Notes: generated from the sequence alone by a model not told the origin. A stretch of DNA of 64,000 bases from Desulfacinum hydrothermale DSM 13146 (GCF_900176285.1 NZ_FWXF01000001.1:1-64000), one strand, 5' to 3'; counted from the stretch's first letter, positions 17,440 through 29,532 are shown. Translations and numbers: made by a program.

Positions 17440-18264
17440 ATGGCTTTCTGGAACTTGATACGACAATCACCGTGGAGTGCCCGCGTCGGGCTGGCGATCA
17501 TCGCCTTGAACATCTTTGCGGCGGTTTTTGCCCCGGTCATCGCTCCTTACGGGGAGACGGAAGTGGTGGGGGACGTGTGGGCCCCCAAAAGTCCGGAGCA
17601 CCTGCTGGGGACGGACCAGATCGGCAGAGATCTGCTGACCCGGTTGCTCTACGGAGCGCGAAACACCATTGCTCTGGCGTTTGTCACCACCGCCCTCTCC
17701 TTTCTGTTGGGATCGTTGTGCGGCTTTTTTGCCGCCACACTGGGCGGTTGGGTGGACATGTTGTTGAGCCGCATCATGGATATCATCATGGCCTTTCCCA
17801 CCTTGATCTTTGCCCTCATGGTGTTGTCCGTGGTGGGAACTTCCATCCCGGCCATGATCGTGGTCATCGCCCTGCTGGATTCCACCCGGGTCTTTCGGCT
17901 TTCCCGGGCGGTGGCCATGGATATTGAGGTGATGGAATTTGTGGAGGCCGCACGGCTGAGGGGCGAGGGGATCTGGTGGGTGATGCGCCACGAGATCCTT
18001 CCCAACGCCATGCCGCCGCTGGTAGCGGAATTTGGCCTGCGATTCTGTTTCGTCTTCCTTTTCGTGGCGTCTCTTAGCTTTCTGGGACTGGGAATTCAGC
18101 CGCCCACGGCCGACTGGGGAAGCATGGTCCGGGAAAACGCCGGCGCCATCACCTTCGGCATCTTCATCCCCCTGTGGCCTGCTGGGGCCATCGCGCTGCT
18201 CACCGTGGGGGTGAACCTGGTCGTGGATTGGTTTCTGCACATCGCCAGCGGCCTGAAAGAGTAA
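17440..18264 (+). CDS. Peptide/nickel-type ABC transporter permease (DppC/OppC family)
   Basis: Second permease, 274 residues. The family block HLLGTDQIGRDLLTRLLYGARNT follows the first membrane segment, and the EAA loop is FVEAARLRGEGIWWVMRHEILPNAMPPLV. SFLGLGIQPPTADWGSMV near the end is diagnostic of DppC. It forms a heterodimer with the preceding permease. Confidence 0.93.
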   Translation: MAFWNLIRQSPWSARVGLAIIALNIFAAVFAPVIAPYGETEVVGDVWAPKSPEHLLGTDQIGRDLLTRLLYGARNTIALAFVTTALSFLLGSLCGFFAATLGGWVDMLLSRIMDIIMAFPTLIFALMVLSVVGTSIPAMIVVIALLDSTRVFRLSRAVAMDIEVMEFVEAARLRGEGIWWVMRHEILPNAMPPLVAEFGLRFCFVFLFVASLSFLGLGIQPPTADWGSMVRENAGAITFGIFIPLWPAGAIALLTVGVNLVVDWFLHIASGLKE

Positions 18265-18285
18265 AACCTGATCGACGGAGGACCT

Positions 18286-19974
18286 ATGGGTCATTTGCTG
18301 AAAATGACAAACGTTGTAATCGAAGGCCTTTCCGGAACGGAATGGACGCCCATCGTCAAGGGCGTGGATCTGCATCTCAATCGCGGCGAGGTGCTGGGCC
18401 TCATCGGCGAGTCCGGCGCGGGAAAATCCACCCTGGGACTGGCCTCCATGGCCTACACCCGCCAGGGATGCCGCATCGCGTCGGGCTCCATCGTCTTCGA
18501 TGGAATGGAACTGACCACGGCCCCCCGACACGTGCTCCGCAACATCCGGGGAGTCCGCATCGCTTACGTGGCGCAGAGCGCCGCCGCCGCGTTCAACCCA
18601 GCGCACACGCTCTTGAAGCAATGCGTGGAGGCGCCGGTCCAGCACGGCCTCATGAGCTATCAGGAGGCGGCGGAAAAGACGGTGGAAACCTACAAGCGTC
18701 TTTTGCTGCCGGATCCTGAACAGATTGGATACCGCTACCCGCACCAGGTTTCCGGCGGGCAGCTCCAGCGGGCCATGGTGGCCATGGCCATGGCCTGTCA
18801 GCCGGACATCATCATCTTCGACGAGCCCACCACGGCGCTGGACGTGACCACTCAGATCGAGGTGCTCACGGCCATCAAGGAAATCACGCGCCAGTTCCGA
18901 ACGGCCGCCATCTACATCACCCACGACCTGGCGGTGGTGGCCCAGCTGGCGGACCGGATCATGGTGTTGCGCTACGGCGAGCTGGTGGAGGAGGGGGAAA
19001 CCCGGCAGATGCTGGCCCATCCCAAAGAGGAATACACCCGGGCGCTTCTGTCCGTTCGCAAGCAGCAAAAGCCATCCAGCCCCGCCGCCCTCAAGGAAAA
19101 GCCCCTGTTGGAGGTGGAAGGGGTGCGGGCCAGCTACACCAAGGGCGTGGAGGTACTCCACGACGTTCAAGTGAGGGTGAAGCCGCGCACCACGGTGGCC
19201 GTGGTGGGAGAATCGGGGAGTGGCAAGAGCACGTTGGCCAGGGTCATCACGGGGCTTTTGCCGCCGACCAAGGGCCGGATCGTCTTCGACGGTCAGGAGC
19301 TGTCGGCGGATCTGAAGAGCCGGAGCCGGGATGTGCTGCGGCGACTCCAGATGATCTACCAGATGCCCGATACGGCCCTGAATCCCCGGCAAAAACTTCG
19401 CACGGTGCTCGGCCGTCCGCTGGAGTTCTACTTCGGGATGCAGGGAAAAGAGAAGACGGATCGCATCGTGGAACTCCTGGAGATGGTGGAATTGCCCCCC
19501 GAGTACATCGACCGTTATCCCACGGAGCTCTCCGGAGGAGAAAAGCAGCGGGTATGCATCGCCCGGGCCCTGGCCGCCGAGCCGGATCTCATCATCTGCG
19601 ATGAAGTGACCTCGGCGCTGGACCAACTGGTGGCCGAAGGGGTTCTCAAGCTGCTCCAAAGACTTCAGGACAAACTGGGCATCTCCTATCTGTTCATCAC
19701 CCACGACCTGGCCACGGTGAAGGCCATCGCGGACGAGATCGTGGTCATGTGTCAAGGACGTGTGGTGGAACAGGGGATCAAGGAAGAGATCCTCACCCCG
19801 CCCCATCATGAATACACGGAGCTTCTTTTGTCCTCGGTGCCCGAAATGGATCCGGACTGGCTGGACAATCTCTTGGCCAGGAGGGCCAGAAGACGGGCCC
19901 GGAAACCCTCGGATCAGGGACCCAGAAAGCCCATGCGACAGCCGGCTCCCGCGGCGGCCTCTTTCAACCGATAG
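18286..19974 (+). CDS. Fused dual-ATPase subunit of peptide/nickel-type ABC transporter (DppD-DppF in one chain)
   Basis: 562 residues carrying two complete ABC domains, so both transporter ATPases come from one gene. First domain: Walker A GESGAGKST, signature VSGGQLQRAMVAMAM, Walker B IIIFDEPTTALD. Second domain: Walker A GESGSGKST, signature LSGGEKQRVCIARAL, Walker B LIICDEVTSALD (V for the usual P). The linker near residues 255-275 is proline/lysine-rich. Same layout as GsiA/YejF. The C-terminus is basic and rich in arginine. Last gene of the operon, 21 bases after the permease. Confidence 0.93.
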   Translation: MGHLLKMTNVVIEGLSGTEWTPIVKGVDLHLNRGEVLGLIGESGAGKSTLGLASMAYTRQGCRIASGSIVFDGMELTTAPRHVLRNIRGVRIAYVAQSAAAAFNPAHTLLKQCVEAPVQHGLMSYQEAAEKTVETYKRLLLPDPEQIGYRYPHQVSGGQLQRAMVAMAMACQPDIIIFDEPTTALDVTTQIEVLTAIKEITRQFRTAAIYITHDLAVVAQLADRIMVLRYGELVEEGETRQMLAHPKEEYTRALLSVRKQQKPSSPAALKEKPLLEVEGVRASYTKGVEVLHDVQVRVKPRTTVAVVGESGSGKSTLARVITGLLPPTKGRIVFDGQELSADLKSRSRDVLRRLQMIYQMPDTALNPRQKLRTVLGRPLEFYFGMQGKEKTDRIVELLEMVELPPEYIDRYPTELSGGEKQRVCIARALAAEPDLIICDEVTSALDQLVAEGVLKLLQRLQDKLGISYLFITHDLATVKAIADEIVVMCQGRVVEQGIKEEILTPPHHEYTELLLSSVPEMDPDWLDNLLARRARRRARKPSDQGPRKPMRQPAPAAASFNR

Positions 19975-20060
19975 GCGGCCCCTTCCGGAACGCCCCAGTC
20001 GGCTCTCATGAGAAAGGTTTCTGCCCCAAACCGGTGAAGGGATCTTCCCTCGTTACCAAA

Positions 20061-20455
20061 CCGCGGGGCTTCCGCCCCGCGGGAAAGATTCATCAAAACC
20101 TGGGCAAAGGACAGTCATTGCTCCATGTCTCCGGCAACGTCCGGGGGCACTTCCCAGCCCGAAAGGCCGCGCCGGGGCGAAGCCCTCATCCCCAGCGCTT
20201 GCTGGCAAGCCCTTGGGGGAGCGCTTCCAGGAGCGGCCCCGGGAGCTTGTCCGAGAACGCCCAGGCTGCTTCCTTCTTGTGCCGGACGGAAGGCTGGGGC
20301 TACCAGCCGGGCCCGTGCTGCTGGCCTGGTCAGGCCGCCGTCGGAGCGGGTTTCGAACCCGTACCGACAAAGCTCAAAAAAACATCACCCGGCACCGTTG
20401 AATTGCATTTGTCAGAAAGGCCCAAAAGGCCAAAAGATCCTTGTCAGACAGCCTC
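20061..20455. repeat. Intergenic repeat family, copy 3 (most complete)
   Basis: Fills most of the 517-base gap between the peptide transporter and purB; no gene is supported there. It begins with a 9-bp hairpin (CCGCGGGGC TTCC GCCCCGCGG, 20061-20082), which may also terminate the operon, continues with the CATGTCTCCGGCAACGTCC module, then GTCCGAGAACGCCCAGG, the GTCGGAGCGGGTTTCG hairpin (20340-20367), and ends with the AAATGCAATTCAAC and GGCCTTTTGGGCC parts in reverse complement. Copies 1, 2 and 5 share different subsets of these modules. Confidence 0.65.
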
Positions 20456-20491
20456 CTGGGCCGCACTTTCCATGGCCCAAGACGTACGGGC

Positions 20492-21787
20492 TCACTCCCC
20501 AAAGACCTGCCGGAAGATGGTATCCACATGCTTCAGGTAATAGCCCAGGTCGAAGAGTTTTTCCAGTTCGCCCTCGCTCAGGTGCGCGGCGACTTCCGGG
20601 TCCGCCTTGAGCCGGTCTTTCAGGTTCCCGCCTTCGTTCCAGACGGACATGGCGTTTCGCTGCACCAGCCGGTAGGCGTCTTCGCGCGTGAGACCTTTGT
20701 TCACCAGGGCCAGAAGCACGCGTTGGGAATAGAGCAAGCCGCCGGTGATTTCCATGTTGCGCCGCATGTTTTCAGGATAAGCCACCAGCTTGTCCAGGAC
20801 CCGCGTGAGGCGGTTGAGCATGTAGTCCAGGAGGATGGTGGAATCCGGCCCGATGACTCTTTCCACGGAGGAATGGCTGATGTCCCTTTCGTGCCACAGG
20901 GCCACGTTTTCCATGGCCGCCAGCGCGTTGCCCCGCAGGACCCGGGCGAGACCGGAAAGATTTTCCGATGCGATGGGGTTGCGCTTGTGGGGCATGGCCG
21001 ATGAGCCCTTCTGGCCCGGAGCGAAGTATTCCTCCGCCTCGCGCACTTCCGTCCTTTGAAGGTGCCGGATTTCCACGGCGATCTTTTCGATGCTCGCCCC
21101 GATGATGGCCAGAGTCGTGAAGAATTCCGCGTAACGATCCCTTTGAATCACCTGCGTGCTGACGGGCGCCGGTTCAAGGCCCAGGCGGCGGCACACCCGT
21201 TTTTCGATGTCCGGATCGATGTTGGCGTAGGTCCCCACTGCCCCGGAGATCTTCCCCACCCGCATGGTTTCCGCGGCCCTTTCCAGACGGGCGCGGTTGC
21301 GCTGCATCTCCGCATACCACAGGGCCCATTTGAGGCCGAAGGTGACGGGTTCGGCATGGATGCCATGGGAACGGCCCATCATGACCGTGTCCTTGAACTG
21401 GAAGGCGCGGCGCTTGAGGACCTCCAGCAAACGGTCCATGTCGTCCAGAAGCCGTTCGGAGGCCTCCTTGAAAAGGAGTGCGTTGGCCGTGTCCAGCACG
21501 TCCGAAGAGGTGAGGCCTTGGTGGATGAACCGGCTGGCCGGACCCACGTGTTCCGCCACACAGGTGAGAAAGGCGATGACGTCGTGCTGGGTTTCCTGTT
21601 CGATCTCGTCGATCCTTTCCACCGAGAAGGCCGCCTTCCTGCGGATCTGGTCCATGGCTTCGGGCGGGATCTCCCCCCTTTCGGCCCGGGCTTCGCAAAC
21701 GGCCAGTTCCACGTCCAACCACTTGCGGTACTTGTTTTCCTGGGTCCAGATGCGGCCCATTTCCGGGCGCGTGTAGCGTTGGATCAT
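20492..21787 (-). CDS. purB: Adenylosuccinate lyase
   Basis: Splits SAICAR and adenylosuccinate, releasing fumarate, in purine synthesis. 431 residues, the length of the short bacterial PurB form. N-terminal [30 protein letters not shown] matches the B. subtilis type. Conserved regions: [26 protein letters not shown] with the catalytic histidine, and the fumarase/lyase signature [15 protein letters not shown]. An AAAGGAAC-type ribosome-binding site lies about ten bases upstream. The 64-base gap to trkA allows cotranscription with the potassium genes, but there is no functional link. Confidence 0.95.
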   Translation of the reverse strand: MIQRYTRPEMGRIWTQENKYRKWLDVELAVCEARAERGEIPPEAMDQIRRKAAFSVERIDEIEQETQHDVIAFLTCVAEHVGPASRFIHQGLTSSDVLDTANALLFKEASERLLDDMDRLLEVLKRRAFQFKDTVMMGRSHGIHAEPVTFGLKWALWYAEMQRNRARLERAAETMRVGKISGAVGTYANIDPDIEKRVCRRLGLEPAPVSTQVIQRDRYAEFFTTLAIIGASIEKIAVEIRHLQRTEVREAEEYFAPGQKGSSAMPHKRNPIASENLSGLARVLRGNALAAMENVALWHERDISHSSVERVIGPDSTILLDYMLNRLTRVLDKLVAYPENMRRNMEITGGLLYSQRVLLALVNKGLTREDAYRLVQRNAMSVWNEGGNLKDRLKADPEVAAHLSEGELEKLFDLGYYLKHVDTIFRQVFGE

Positions 21788-21851
21788 CGGTTTTTGTTCC
21801 TTTCTTTCCGGTTGTTCCTTACCCGACCGATGCCGCCTCGGCGGGATCCGG

Positions 21852-22523
21852 TTACTCCAACTTGCCCAGCCGCTGGATCGCCTGGTTGGAGCCCAACAGG
21901 ATGAGAATGTCGCCTTGGCGAATGGTGAAATCCGCTTTGGGAATGAAGATCACTTTTTGACTGTGACCGTCCCGGACCGCCAGGACCTGGGTTTCGAATC
22001 GGTTGATCAGGTCCAAGTCCCGCAGGGTCTTGCCCAGGAAGCTCGCTGGCGGTTCCAGTTCGAATATGCTGTAATCTTCGATAAAAGGAAGGTATTCCAG
22101 CATGTTGGGTGTTGCAATGCGCTTCGCCAAGCTCAGGGCCAAGTCCTTTTCGGGAAAGAGAATCTGGTCGGCGCCCACCCGTCGAAGGATCCGTTCGTGT
22201 TCTTCGCTGAGGGCCTTGGCATGGACGTCGCGCACCCCGATTTCCTTGAGGAGAAAGGTGGCCAGGATGCTGGCCAGCATGTTGGTGCCGATGGTCACCA
22301 CGGCCAGGTCCACCTGGTCCACCCCCAGATCCTGAAGGGTGTTCTTGTCGGTGGCGTCCGCCACCACAGCCACGGCGATGTCGTTTTTGGCCTTTTGGAC
22401 CACGTCCTTTCGAACGTCCAGGCCGAGCACGTCGAAGCCGCGTTCCGTCAGTTCCTTGCCCAGGTAGTAGCCGAAATTGCCCAGCCCGATGATGGCCACC
22501 CTCTTCACAACACGCCCTTTCAA
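21852..22523 (-). CDS. TrkA/KtrA-type potassium uptake regulatory subunit
   Basis: Cytosolic RCK protein of 223 residues that gates the partner channel in response to nucleotide. An N-terminal Rossmann fold begins [17 protein letters not shown] (GxGxxG), with [13 protein letters not shown] and [19 protein letters not shown] as in KtrA, followed by a TrkA-C domain (residues about 140-220). Single RCK module, so KtrA-like rather than the double-module TrkA of enterics. The ATG overlaps the stop of the channel gene by four bases. Confidence 0.9.
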   Translation of the reverse strand: MKGRVVKRVAIIGLGNFGYYLGKELTERGFDVLGLDVRKDVVQKAKNDIAVAVVADATDKNTLQDLGVDQVDLAVVTIGTNMLASILATFLLKEIGVRDVHAKALSEEHERILRRVGADQILFPEKDLALSLAKRIATPNMLEYLPFIEDYSIFELEPPASFLGKTLRDLDLINRFETQVLAVRDGHSQKVIFIPKADFTIRQGDILILLGSNQAIQRLGKLE

Positions 22524-23881
22524 CCGATCATGGCCGGTTCTTCCGCAAATTCATAGAAGCTTCGTTTCCCCCGGGGCTGGATGGCCATGGCGAGCACCAG
22601 CGGCCCCAGGCGCCCCGTAAACATCAGGCAGATAATGATCCATTTGCCCCAGAAGCTCAAGGTCGGGGTGGCCCCCATGCTGAGTCCCACGGTGCCGAAG
22701 GCCGAGGTGGCTTCAAAAAGGAGCTCCAGAAATCGTCCCCGGCTGGCCGCGTAGGCCACATCCCGCAGTTCCGACCAAAGCAGCAGGTAGGTTCCCAAAA
22801 GGATCACCACCACGGCCAGCACGAAGATGGAAAAGGCACGCCGGAGGGTTTCTTCCGGGATGGTCCTCTGGAAGGCATGGACGGTGGGGCTGCCGACCAG
22901 ACGGGCGCGGCTCACGGCCGCCAGGACCCCCAGGGTGGTGGTCTTGATGCCTCCCCCCGTGGAGCCGGGCGAGGCGCCGATGAACATGAGCATCAAGGTG
23001 GCCAGAAGGGTTTGATTGTCCATGGCGGCGAAGTCCAGGGAATTGAAACCCGCCGTCCGGGTGGTCACGGACTGGAAGAAGGAGGCCAGCAGCTTGGTTC
23101 CCAGGGGAAGCCGGGCCAGGGTTTCGGACCATTCGCTGAGCAGGAAGAGGAGTGTTCCACCGGCCAGCAGGGCCGCCGTGGTGGAAAGGGCCAGTTTGGT
23201 GTGCAGGGAAAGCATCCGCCACCGCTTTCGATTGCGAAGGGCCAAGGCCGTCTCGTGGAGGACCAGAAAGCCGATGCCGCCGCCGATGATCAAAGCGGCC
23301 ATGGTGAGGTTCACCAGGGGGTCTCCGCGGAAGCCCACCAGGGAGTCGGGAAAGAGGGAAAAGCCGGCGTTGCAAAAGGCGCTCACGCTGTGGAACACCG
23401 CCACGTACGCGGCTTGTAGACCCGGGTAATCGGCATGGAAGCGCAAGAAAAGCAGCAGGGCCCCTGCGGTTTCGAACACAAACGTGAAAAGGAGGATGTT
23501 GCGCATGAGATGGGTGAGATGGGCGGTGGGGCCATGGGTGTAGGTGTCTTGGAGCAGAAAGCGAGAACGAAAGGAGATGCGGTGTCCCAGCGCCATGAGG
23601 AAGGCCGTGGAGAGCAGCATGATCCCCAGGCCGCCCACCTGGATGAGCACCAGGATCACGCCTTGGCCCCACACGGTGAACTGAGTGCCGATGTCGTAAA
23701 GGCTCAGCCCGGTGACACACGTGGCCGACGTGGCCATGAAGAGCGCGTCGATCAGGGGAAGCCGCTGTCCGTGGACCATGGGCAAGAGGGCCAGCGCCAG
23801 CGTCCCCAAACCGATGATCCCAAGGAACCCGGCCACGGGAAGGAGCGGGGGCGGAATCTTCTGAAGCCATCGTGAATGCAT
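22520..23881 (-). CDS. KtrB/TrkH-type potassium channel subunit
   Basis: 453-residue membrane protein of the SKT superfamily (four M1-P-M2 repeats). Selectivity-filter segments are visible: ATCVTGLSLYD, SAFCNAGFSL, TTRTAGFNSLD and SAFGTVGLSMG, each with the conserved glycine. It starts at ATG 23881 behind GAGGAGGG, and is followed directly by the RCK subunit. Probably Na+- or H+-coupled K+ uptake; the coupling ion cannot be read. Confidence 0.92.
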   Translation of the reverse strand: MHSRWLQKIPPPLLPVAGFLGIIGLGTLALALLPMVHGQRLPLIDALFMATSATCVTGLSLYDIGTQFTVWGQGVILVLIQVGGLGIMLLSTAFLMALGHRISFRSRFLLQDTYTHGPTAHLTHLMRNILLFTFVFETAGALLLFLRFHADYPGLQAAYVAVFHSVSAFCNAGFSLFPDSLVGFRGDPLVNLTMAALIIGGGIGFLVLHETALALRNRKRWRMLSLHTKLALSTTAALLAGGTLLFLLSEWSETLARLPLGTKLLASFFQSVTTRTAGFNSLDFAAMDNQTLLATLMLMFIGASPGSTGGGIKTTTLGVLAAVSRARLVGSPTVHAFQRTIPEETLRRAFSIFVLAVVVILLGTYLLLWSELRDVAYAASRGRFLELLFEATSAFGTVGLSMGATPTLSFWGKWIIICLMFTGRLGPLVLAMAIQPRGKRSFYEFAEEPAMIG

Positions 23882-23911
23882 GGGAGATCTTTATTCCCTC
23901 CTCAGCCGCAC

Positions 23912-23941
23912 CTTATAGCACGTGAGTCTTTTCCCTGACAA
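23912..23941 (-). promoter_or_regulatory. Sigma-70 promoter of the potassium uptake genes
   Basis: Minus-strand TTGTCA (23936-23941), 18-base spacer, TATAAG (23912-23917). Both hexamers match at five of six positions. The start codon at 23881 lies 31 bases beyond the -10. Confidence 0.6.
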
Positions 23942-23989
23942 ATGAAGGCGGCCGCCCAGGGGAGTCTGGAAGCCCGGTTCTTCCACGCA

Positions 23990-24018
23990 TTGACCCGGGG
24001 GGGGCGGGGGCCTATAAT
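23990..24018 (+). promoter_or_regulatory. Near-perfect sigma-70 promoter of sfsA (and probably eno)
   Basis: TTGACC (23990-23995), exactly 17 bases, then TATAAT (24013-24018). The spacer consists almost entirely of G, an unusual, stiff sequence. The sfsA ATG is at 24072. It is the best promoter match in the window and could also drive eno and the genes that follow. Confidence 0.7.
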
Positions 24019-24071
24019 TCGTTCCATACACGGCGGATGATGGCATCGATCCGAAGAAAGCGGCGACAAAG

Positions 24072-24797
24072 ATGGAATTGGAACCCCTCGGGGATGTGTG
24101 CGTTTCGTTTTCACCACCCTTGGAAAAGGGCTTTTTTATTCGGCGCTACAAGCGATTCCTGGCCGACGTCCAGCTGGAAGACGGCCGGGTGGCGGCGGTT
24201 CACTGCCCCAATTCCGGCTCCATGAAAGGCTGTTTGGAGAAGGGAGCGCCCGTTCGACTCACCCCGGCGCCGGCTGGAAGCAGGCGCAAGACCAGCTATA
24301 CCTGGGAGATGATACAGATCAACGGTGGCTGGGTGGGGATCAATACCAACATGCCCAACCAGCTGGCGGCCTTGGCGGCCCAAAGACATGCGCTTCCTGT
24401 GTTCCGGGAGGCCGTGGATGTGCGCCGGGAGGTGGCCGCCGGCCGCCACAGCCGCATGGACCTGCTGGTGGAAACCACCCGCGGGCTTCTCTGGGTGGAG
24501 GCGAAGAACGTCACCTTGGTGGAGGACGGAACGGCGCTCTTTCCCGATGCCGTCACCACGCGGGGGGCGAAACACCTGGACGTTCTGGTGGAGAAGGTTC
24601 GCGAAGGGCATCGGGGCGCCATGTTCTACGTGGTGCAACGCCAAGATGCCCGGCGCTTCGCCCCGGCGGCCTCCATCGACCCGGTGTATGCGGAGCGCTT
24701 CCAGTGGGCCTTGAGCCAAGGCGTGGAGGTGGTGGTGGTTCAGGCACGGGTCACGCCGGAGCGCATCTGCCTGGCGGGGCTGTTGCCTATGGCATGA
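24072..24797 (+). CDS. sfsA: SfsA family protein (sugar fermentation stimulation homologue)
   Basis: 241 residues, family length. Conserved blocks: FIRRYKRFLADVQLEDG, AVHCPNSGSMKGC, MDLLVE, LWVEAKNVTL and FPDAVTTRGAKHLDVL, which contain the D...E-x-K nuclease-like core of the SfsA fold. The biological role is unsettled (a DNA-binding regulator in E. coli; nuclease-like fold). The ATG used follows AAAGATG without a strong Shine-Dalgarno. Upstream is the near-consensus promoter and downstream, after 57 bases, eno. Confidence 0.92.
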   Translation: MELEPLGDVCVSFSPPLEKGFFIRRYKRFLADVQLEDGRVAAVHCPNSGSMKGCLEKGAPVRLTPAPAGSRRKTSYTWEMIQINGGWVGINTNMPNQLAALAAQRHALPVFREAVDVRREVAAGRHSRMDLLVETTRGLLWVEAKNVTLVEDGTALFPDAVTTRGAKHLDVLVEKVREGHRGAMFYVVQRQDARRFAPAASIDPVYAERFQWALSQGVEVVVVQARVTPERICLAGLLPMA

Positions 24798-26797
<2,000 letters not shown>

Positions 26798-26820
<23 letters not shown>

Positions 26821-28529
26821 CGTGGTTATCGTGGGCTCGGGACTGGCGGGGCTTCGCGCGGCGGTGGAGGCCGCGGGCCGCTGCGATGTGGCCCTGGTGA
26901 GCAAGGTCTTTCCCACCCGGTCCCATTCGGGCGCCGCACAGGGAGGCATTGCGGCCTCGCTGGGCAACGAAGAGCCCGATTCCTGGGAATGGCACATGTT
27001 CGATACAGTCAAGGGGGGGGGATTACCTGACGGATCAGGACGCCGCCGAGGTTCTGGCCCGGGACGCCCCGCGGGCCATCTATGAACTGGAACACATGGG
27101 GGTTCCCTTCAACCGCAATCCGGACGGCACCATTGCCCAGCGGGCCTTCGGGGGCCACACCCGGAACTTTGGGGAGGCGCCGGTCAAAAGGGCCTGCTAT
27201 GCGGCCGACCGAACGGGTCGCGTGATCCTGGACACCCTCTATGGACAGAGCGTGCAAAAGGGCATCCGGGTCTATCCGGAACTGTCCGTCATGGATCTGG
27301 TGGTCCGGGACGGGGCCGTGCACGGGGTGGTGGCCTACGAATGGGCCACGGGAGAACTGCACCTTTTCCACGCCAAGGCCGTGCTGGTGGCCACGGGGGG
27401 CTTCGGCAAGGTCTTCAAAACCACCTCCAACTGTTTCGCCAATACGGGCGACGGCGCCCACATGGTCTTGCGCCACGGTTTCCCGCTCCAGGACATGGAG
27501 TTCATCCAGTTCCATCCCACCGGCATCCACGGCCTGGGGGTGCTCATCAGCGAAGCGGCCCGGGGCGAGGGCGGCCTGCTCAGGAACCGGGACGGGGAGC
27601 GGTTCATGGAACGCTACGCTCCCACCATCAAGGACCTGGCGGCCCGGGACGTGGTCTCGCGGGCCATCATGAGCGAAATCCGAGACGGGCGGGGCATCGA
27701 CGGGCGGGATTTCGTCCACCTGGACCTCACCCACCTGGGCAAGGAACGGCTGGAAGAAAGGCTTTCCGACATCTCGTCCTTCGTGCGCATCTACTTGGGA
27801 ATCGACCCGGCCGCGCAGCCCATCCCGGTCCATCCCACCTGCCACTACATGATGGGGGGGATCCCCACGGATGTGGACGGGCGGGTCCTGGACGCCGCGG
27901 GCTATGCCGTCCCCGGCTTGTATGCCGCCGGGGAATGCGCCTGCGTGTCCGTGCACGGGGCCAACCGGTTGGGATGCAATTCCCTTCTGGACCTGGTGGT
28001 CTTCGGGCGGCGCACGGGACGACGCCTGCTGGCGGATGTTGCCCAGCTGCCCTTGCATGAGGCGGGCGGAGAGGCGCTGGATGCGTGCCGGGAGAGGATT
28101 CAAAGGCTCCGGGAGCGCCGTTCCGGGGAGCGTGCGGCCGGGATTCGCCAAAGGATGCAGCAGGAGATGATGGAGCGCTGTGGGGTGTATCGGACGGCCA
28201 AGGGGCTGGAGGAGGGGCTGGACACGATCCGGGGGTTGCAGGAAACGTGTCGAACCCAGCTGGTTCTGGACTACCGGGGCGACCGGTACAACACGGACCT
28301 CATGGAGGCGCTGGAATTGGAATCCCTTCTGGGCCTGGCGGAAGTGATGCTGCTGGCCGCACAAAAACGGACGGAAAGCCGGGGAGCCCACTATCGCGAG
28401 GATTTCCCGGAACGCGACGACGCCAATTGGCTGTGCCATTCCCTGGTCTACCGGGACGGAGCCCAGCTGCGCTACGCCACCAAGCCCGTGTCTATTACGC
28501 GTTTCCAACCCAAGCCGAGGGTGTACTGA
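26798..28529 (+). CDS. sdhA: Succinate dehydrogenase/fumarate reductase flavoprotein subunit, with a +1 frameshift in a G9 run
   Basis: Flavoprotein that oxidises succinate or reduces fumarate. The first part (ATG 26798) has [18 protein letters not shown] and the FAD-attachment region [13 protein letters not shown] with the covalent-FAD histidine. At 27013-27021 a run of nine G shifts the frame: with eight G the protein would read [18 protein letters not shown] and continue unbroken to 28529, giving about 576 residues, the normal size. The downstream part keeps FHPTGIHG, the catalytic region [13 protein letters not shown] and [21 protein letters not shown]. The [10 protein letters not shown] form is closer to E. 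coli SdhA than FrdA. Sequencing error, slippage-based phase variation or true inactivation cannot be told apart here. Confidence 0.88.
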
Positions 28530-28530
28530 T

Positions 28531-29238
28531 ATGGAACTGACCTTCAGGATCTACCGATACGACCCGGAACGGGATTCGGAGGCCTACTACCGGACCTATC
28601 GGGTGGAGGCGGAGCCCGGGGAGCGCATTCTGGATTGTCTGAACCGCATCAAGTGGGAGCAGGACGGGAGCTTGAGTTTTCGCATGTCGTGCGGCCACGG
28701 TGTGTGCGGGTCCGACGCCATGCGTCTCAACGGCCGTTGCGCACTGGCGTGTCAAAAGCTGGTGCAGGACTACCAAGGGGAACCGGAGATCCTCGTGGAG
28801 CCCCTGCCGTCCTTTCGGGTGCTCAAGGACCTGGTGGTGGACTTGGAGCCCTTTTTCGAGAAGGTCAATTGGGTGCGCCCCTACCTGCTGGCCGGGGACA
28901 GCGACCCGCAAAAGGAGCGATTGCAGGATCCCGCCGAAAGGAAGAAACTGGATCAAGTAATCCGGTGTATCTTGTGCGCCTGCTGCATGGGCGCGTGCCC
29001 CGTGGTGGGGGAGAACGAGCACTTTTTGGGACCGGCGCCGTTGGTGTGGGCCTTTCGCTACATCTTCGACAGCCGGGACCAGGAAAAGGAGGATCGGCTC
29101 CGCAAGGTGGATTCGGAAGATGGAGCTTGGGGATGCCGGAACCACTTTGAGTGCACCAGGGTGTGTCCCAAGGAGATTCCCGTCACCAAGAGCATCAACT
29201 TCATCAAGCGGGAAATTGAAAAGGTGTTTGGAAGCTGA
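28531..29238 (+). CDS. sdhB: Succinate dehydrogenase/fumarate reductase iron-sulfur subunit
   Basis: 235 residues carrying the [2Fe-2S], [4Fe-4S] and [3Fe-4S] centres that take electrons from SdhA to quinone. The plant-type ferredoxin motif is SCGHGVCGSDAMRLNG...LAC, with aspartate in place of the third cysteine as in E. coli SdhB. The bacterial ferredoxin part has CILCACCMGACP, and CRNHFECTRVCP supplies the rest. It follows sdhA by one base. No cytochrome b or other membrane-anchor gene is adjacent, so how the enzyme reaches the quinone pool is unclear. Confidence 0.93.
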   Translation: MELTFRIYRYDPERDSEAYYRTYRVEAEPGERILDCLNRIKWEQDGSLSFRMSCGHGVCGSDAMRLNGRCALACQKLVQDYQGEPEILVEPLPSFRVLKDLVVDLEPFFEKVNWVRPYLLAGDSDPQKERLQDPAERKKLDQVIRCILCACCMGACPVVGENEHFLGPAPLVWAFRYIFDSRDQEKEDRLRKVDSEDGAWGCRNHFECTRVCPKEIPVTKSINFIKREIEKVFGS

Positions 29239-29253
29239 ACACAGGAGGAAACC

Positions 29254-29532
29254 ATGTTCGAGCAACGGGAAGTGGAAGCCAAGATCCGGGAGCTCTATCC
29301 GGACATCGACAAGTTCGGGATCTTTCTCACCGTCAAGAAGGAAAGACTGTTGGGAGCGGACAACTACGACGTGGTTCTGGAAAAGGATGCCCGAACGGCC
29401 ACCTTCAAACTGGGAATCGACGATGTGAAGCAGTGCATGGCGGGCAACCGCTGTTCTCTCATCAATGCGGAGTTGGAACGGTTCGTACGCCGGTTCATCG
29501 ACGAAAGCTACACCATCGCCGAAGCGGGGTAG
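29254..29532 (+). CDS. Small protein of unknown function after sdhB
   Basis: 92 residues, soluble, mixed charge. It reads REVEAKIRELYPDIDKFG, then a strand-rich centre (IFLTVKKERLL, NYDVVLEKDARTATFKLGI) and a helical end (AELERFVRRFIDESY) with two cysteines (KQCMAGNRCS). No domain recognised. The ATG lies after CACAGGAGGAAACC and only 15 bases after sdhB, so it belongs to the coaE-sdhAB transcript. It could be a small assembly or regulatory partner of the dehydrogenase; that is inferred from position only. Confidence 0.7.
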   Translation: MFEQREVEAKIRELYPDIDKFGIFLTVKKERLLGADNYDVVLEKDARTATFKLGIDDVKQCMAGNRCSLINAELERFVRRFIDESYTIAEAG

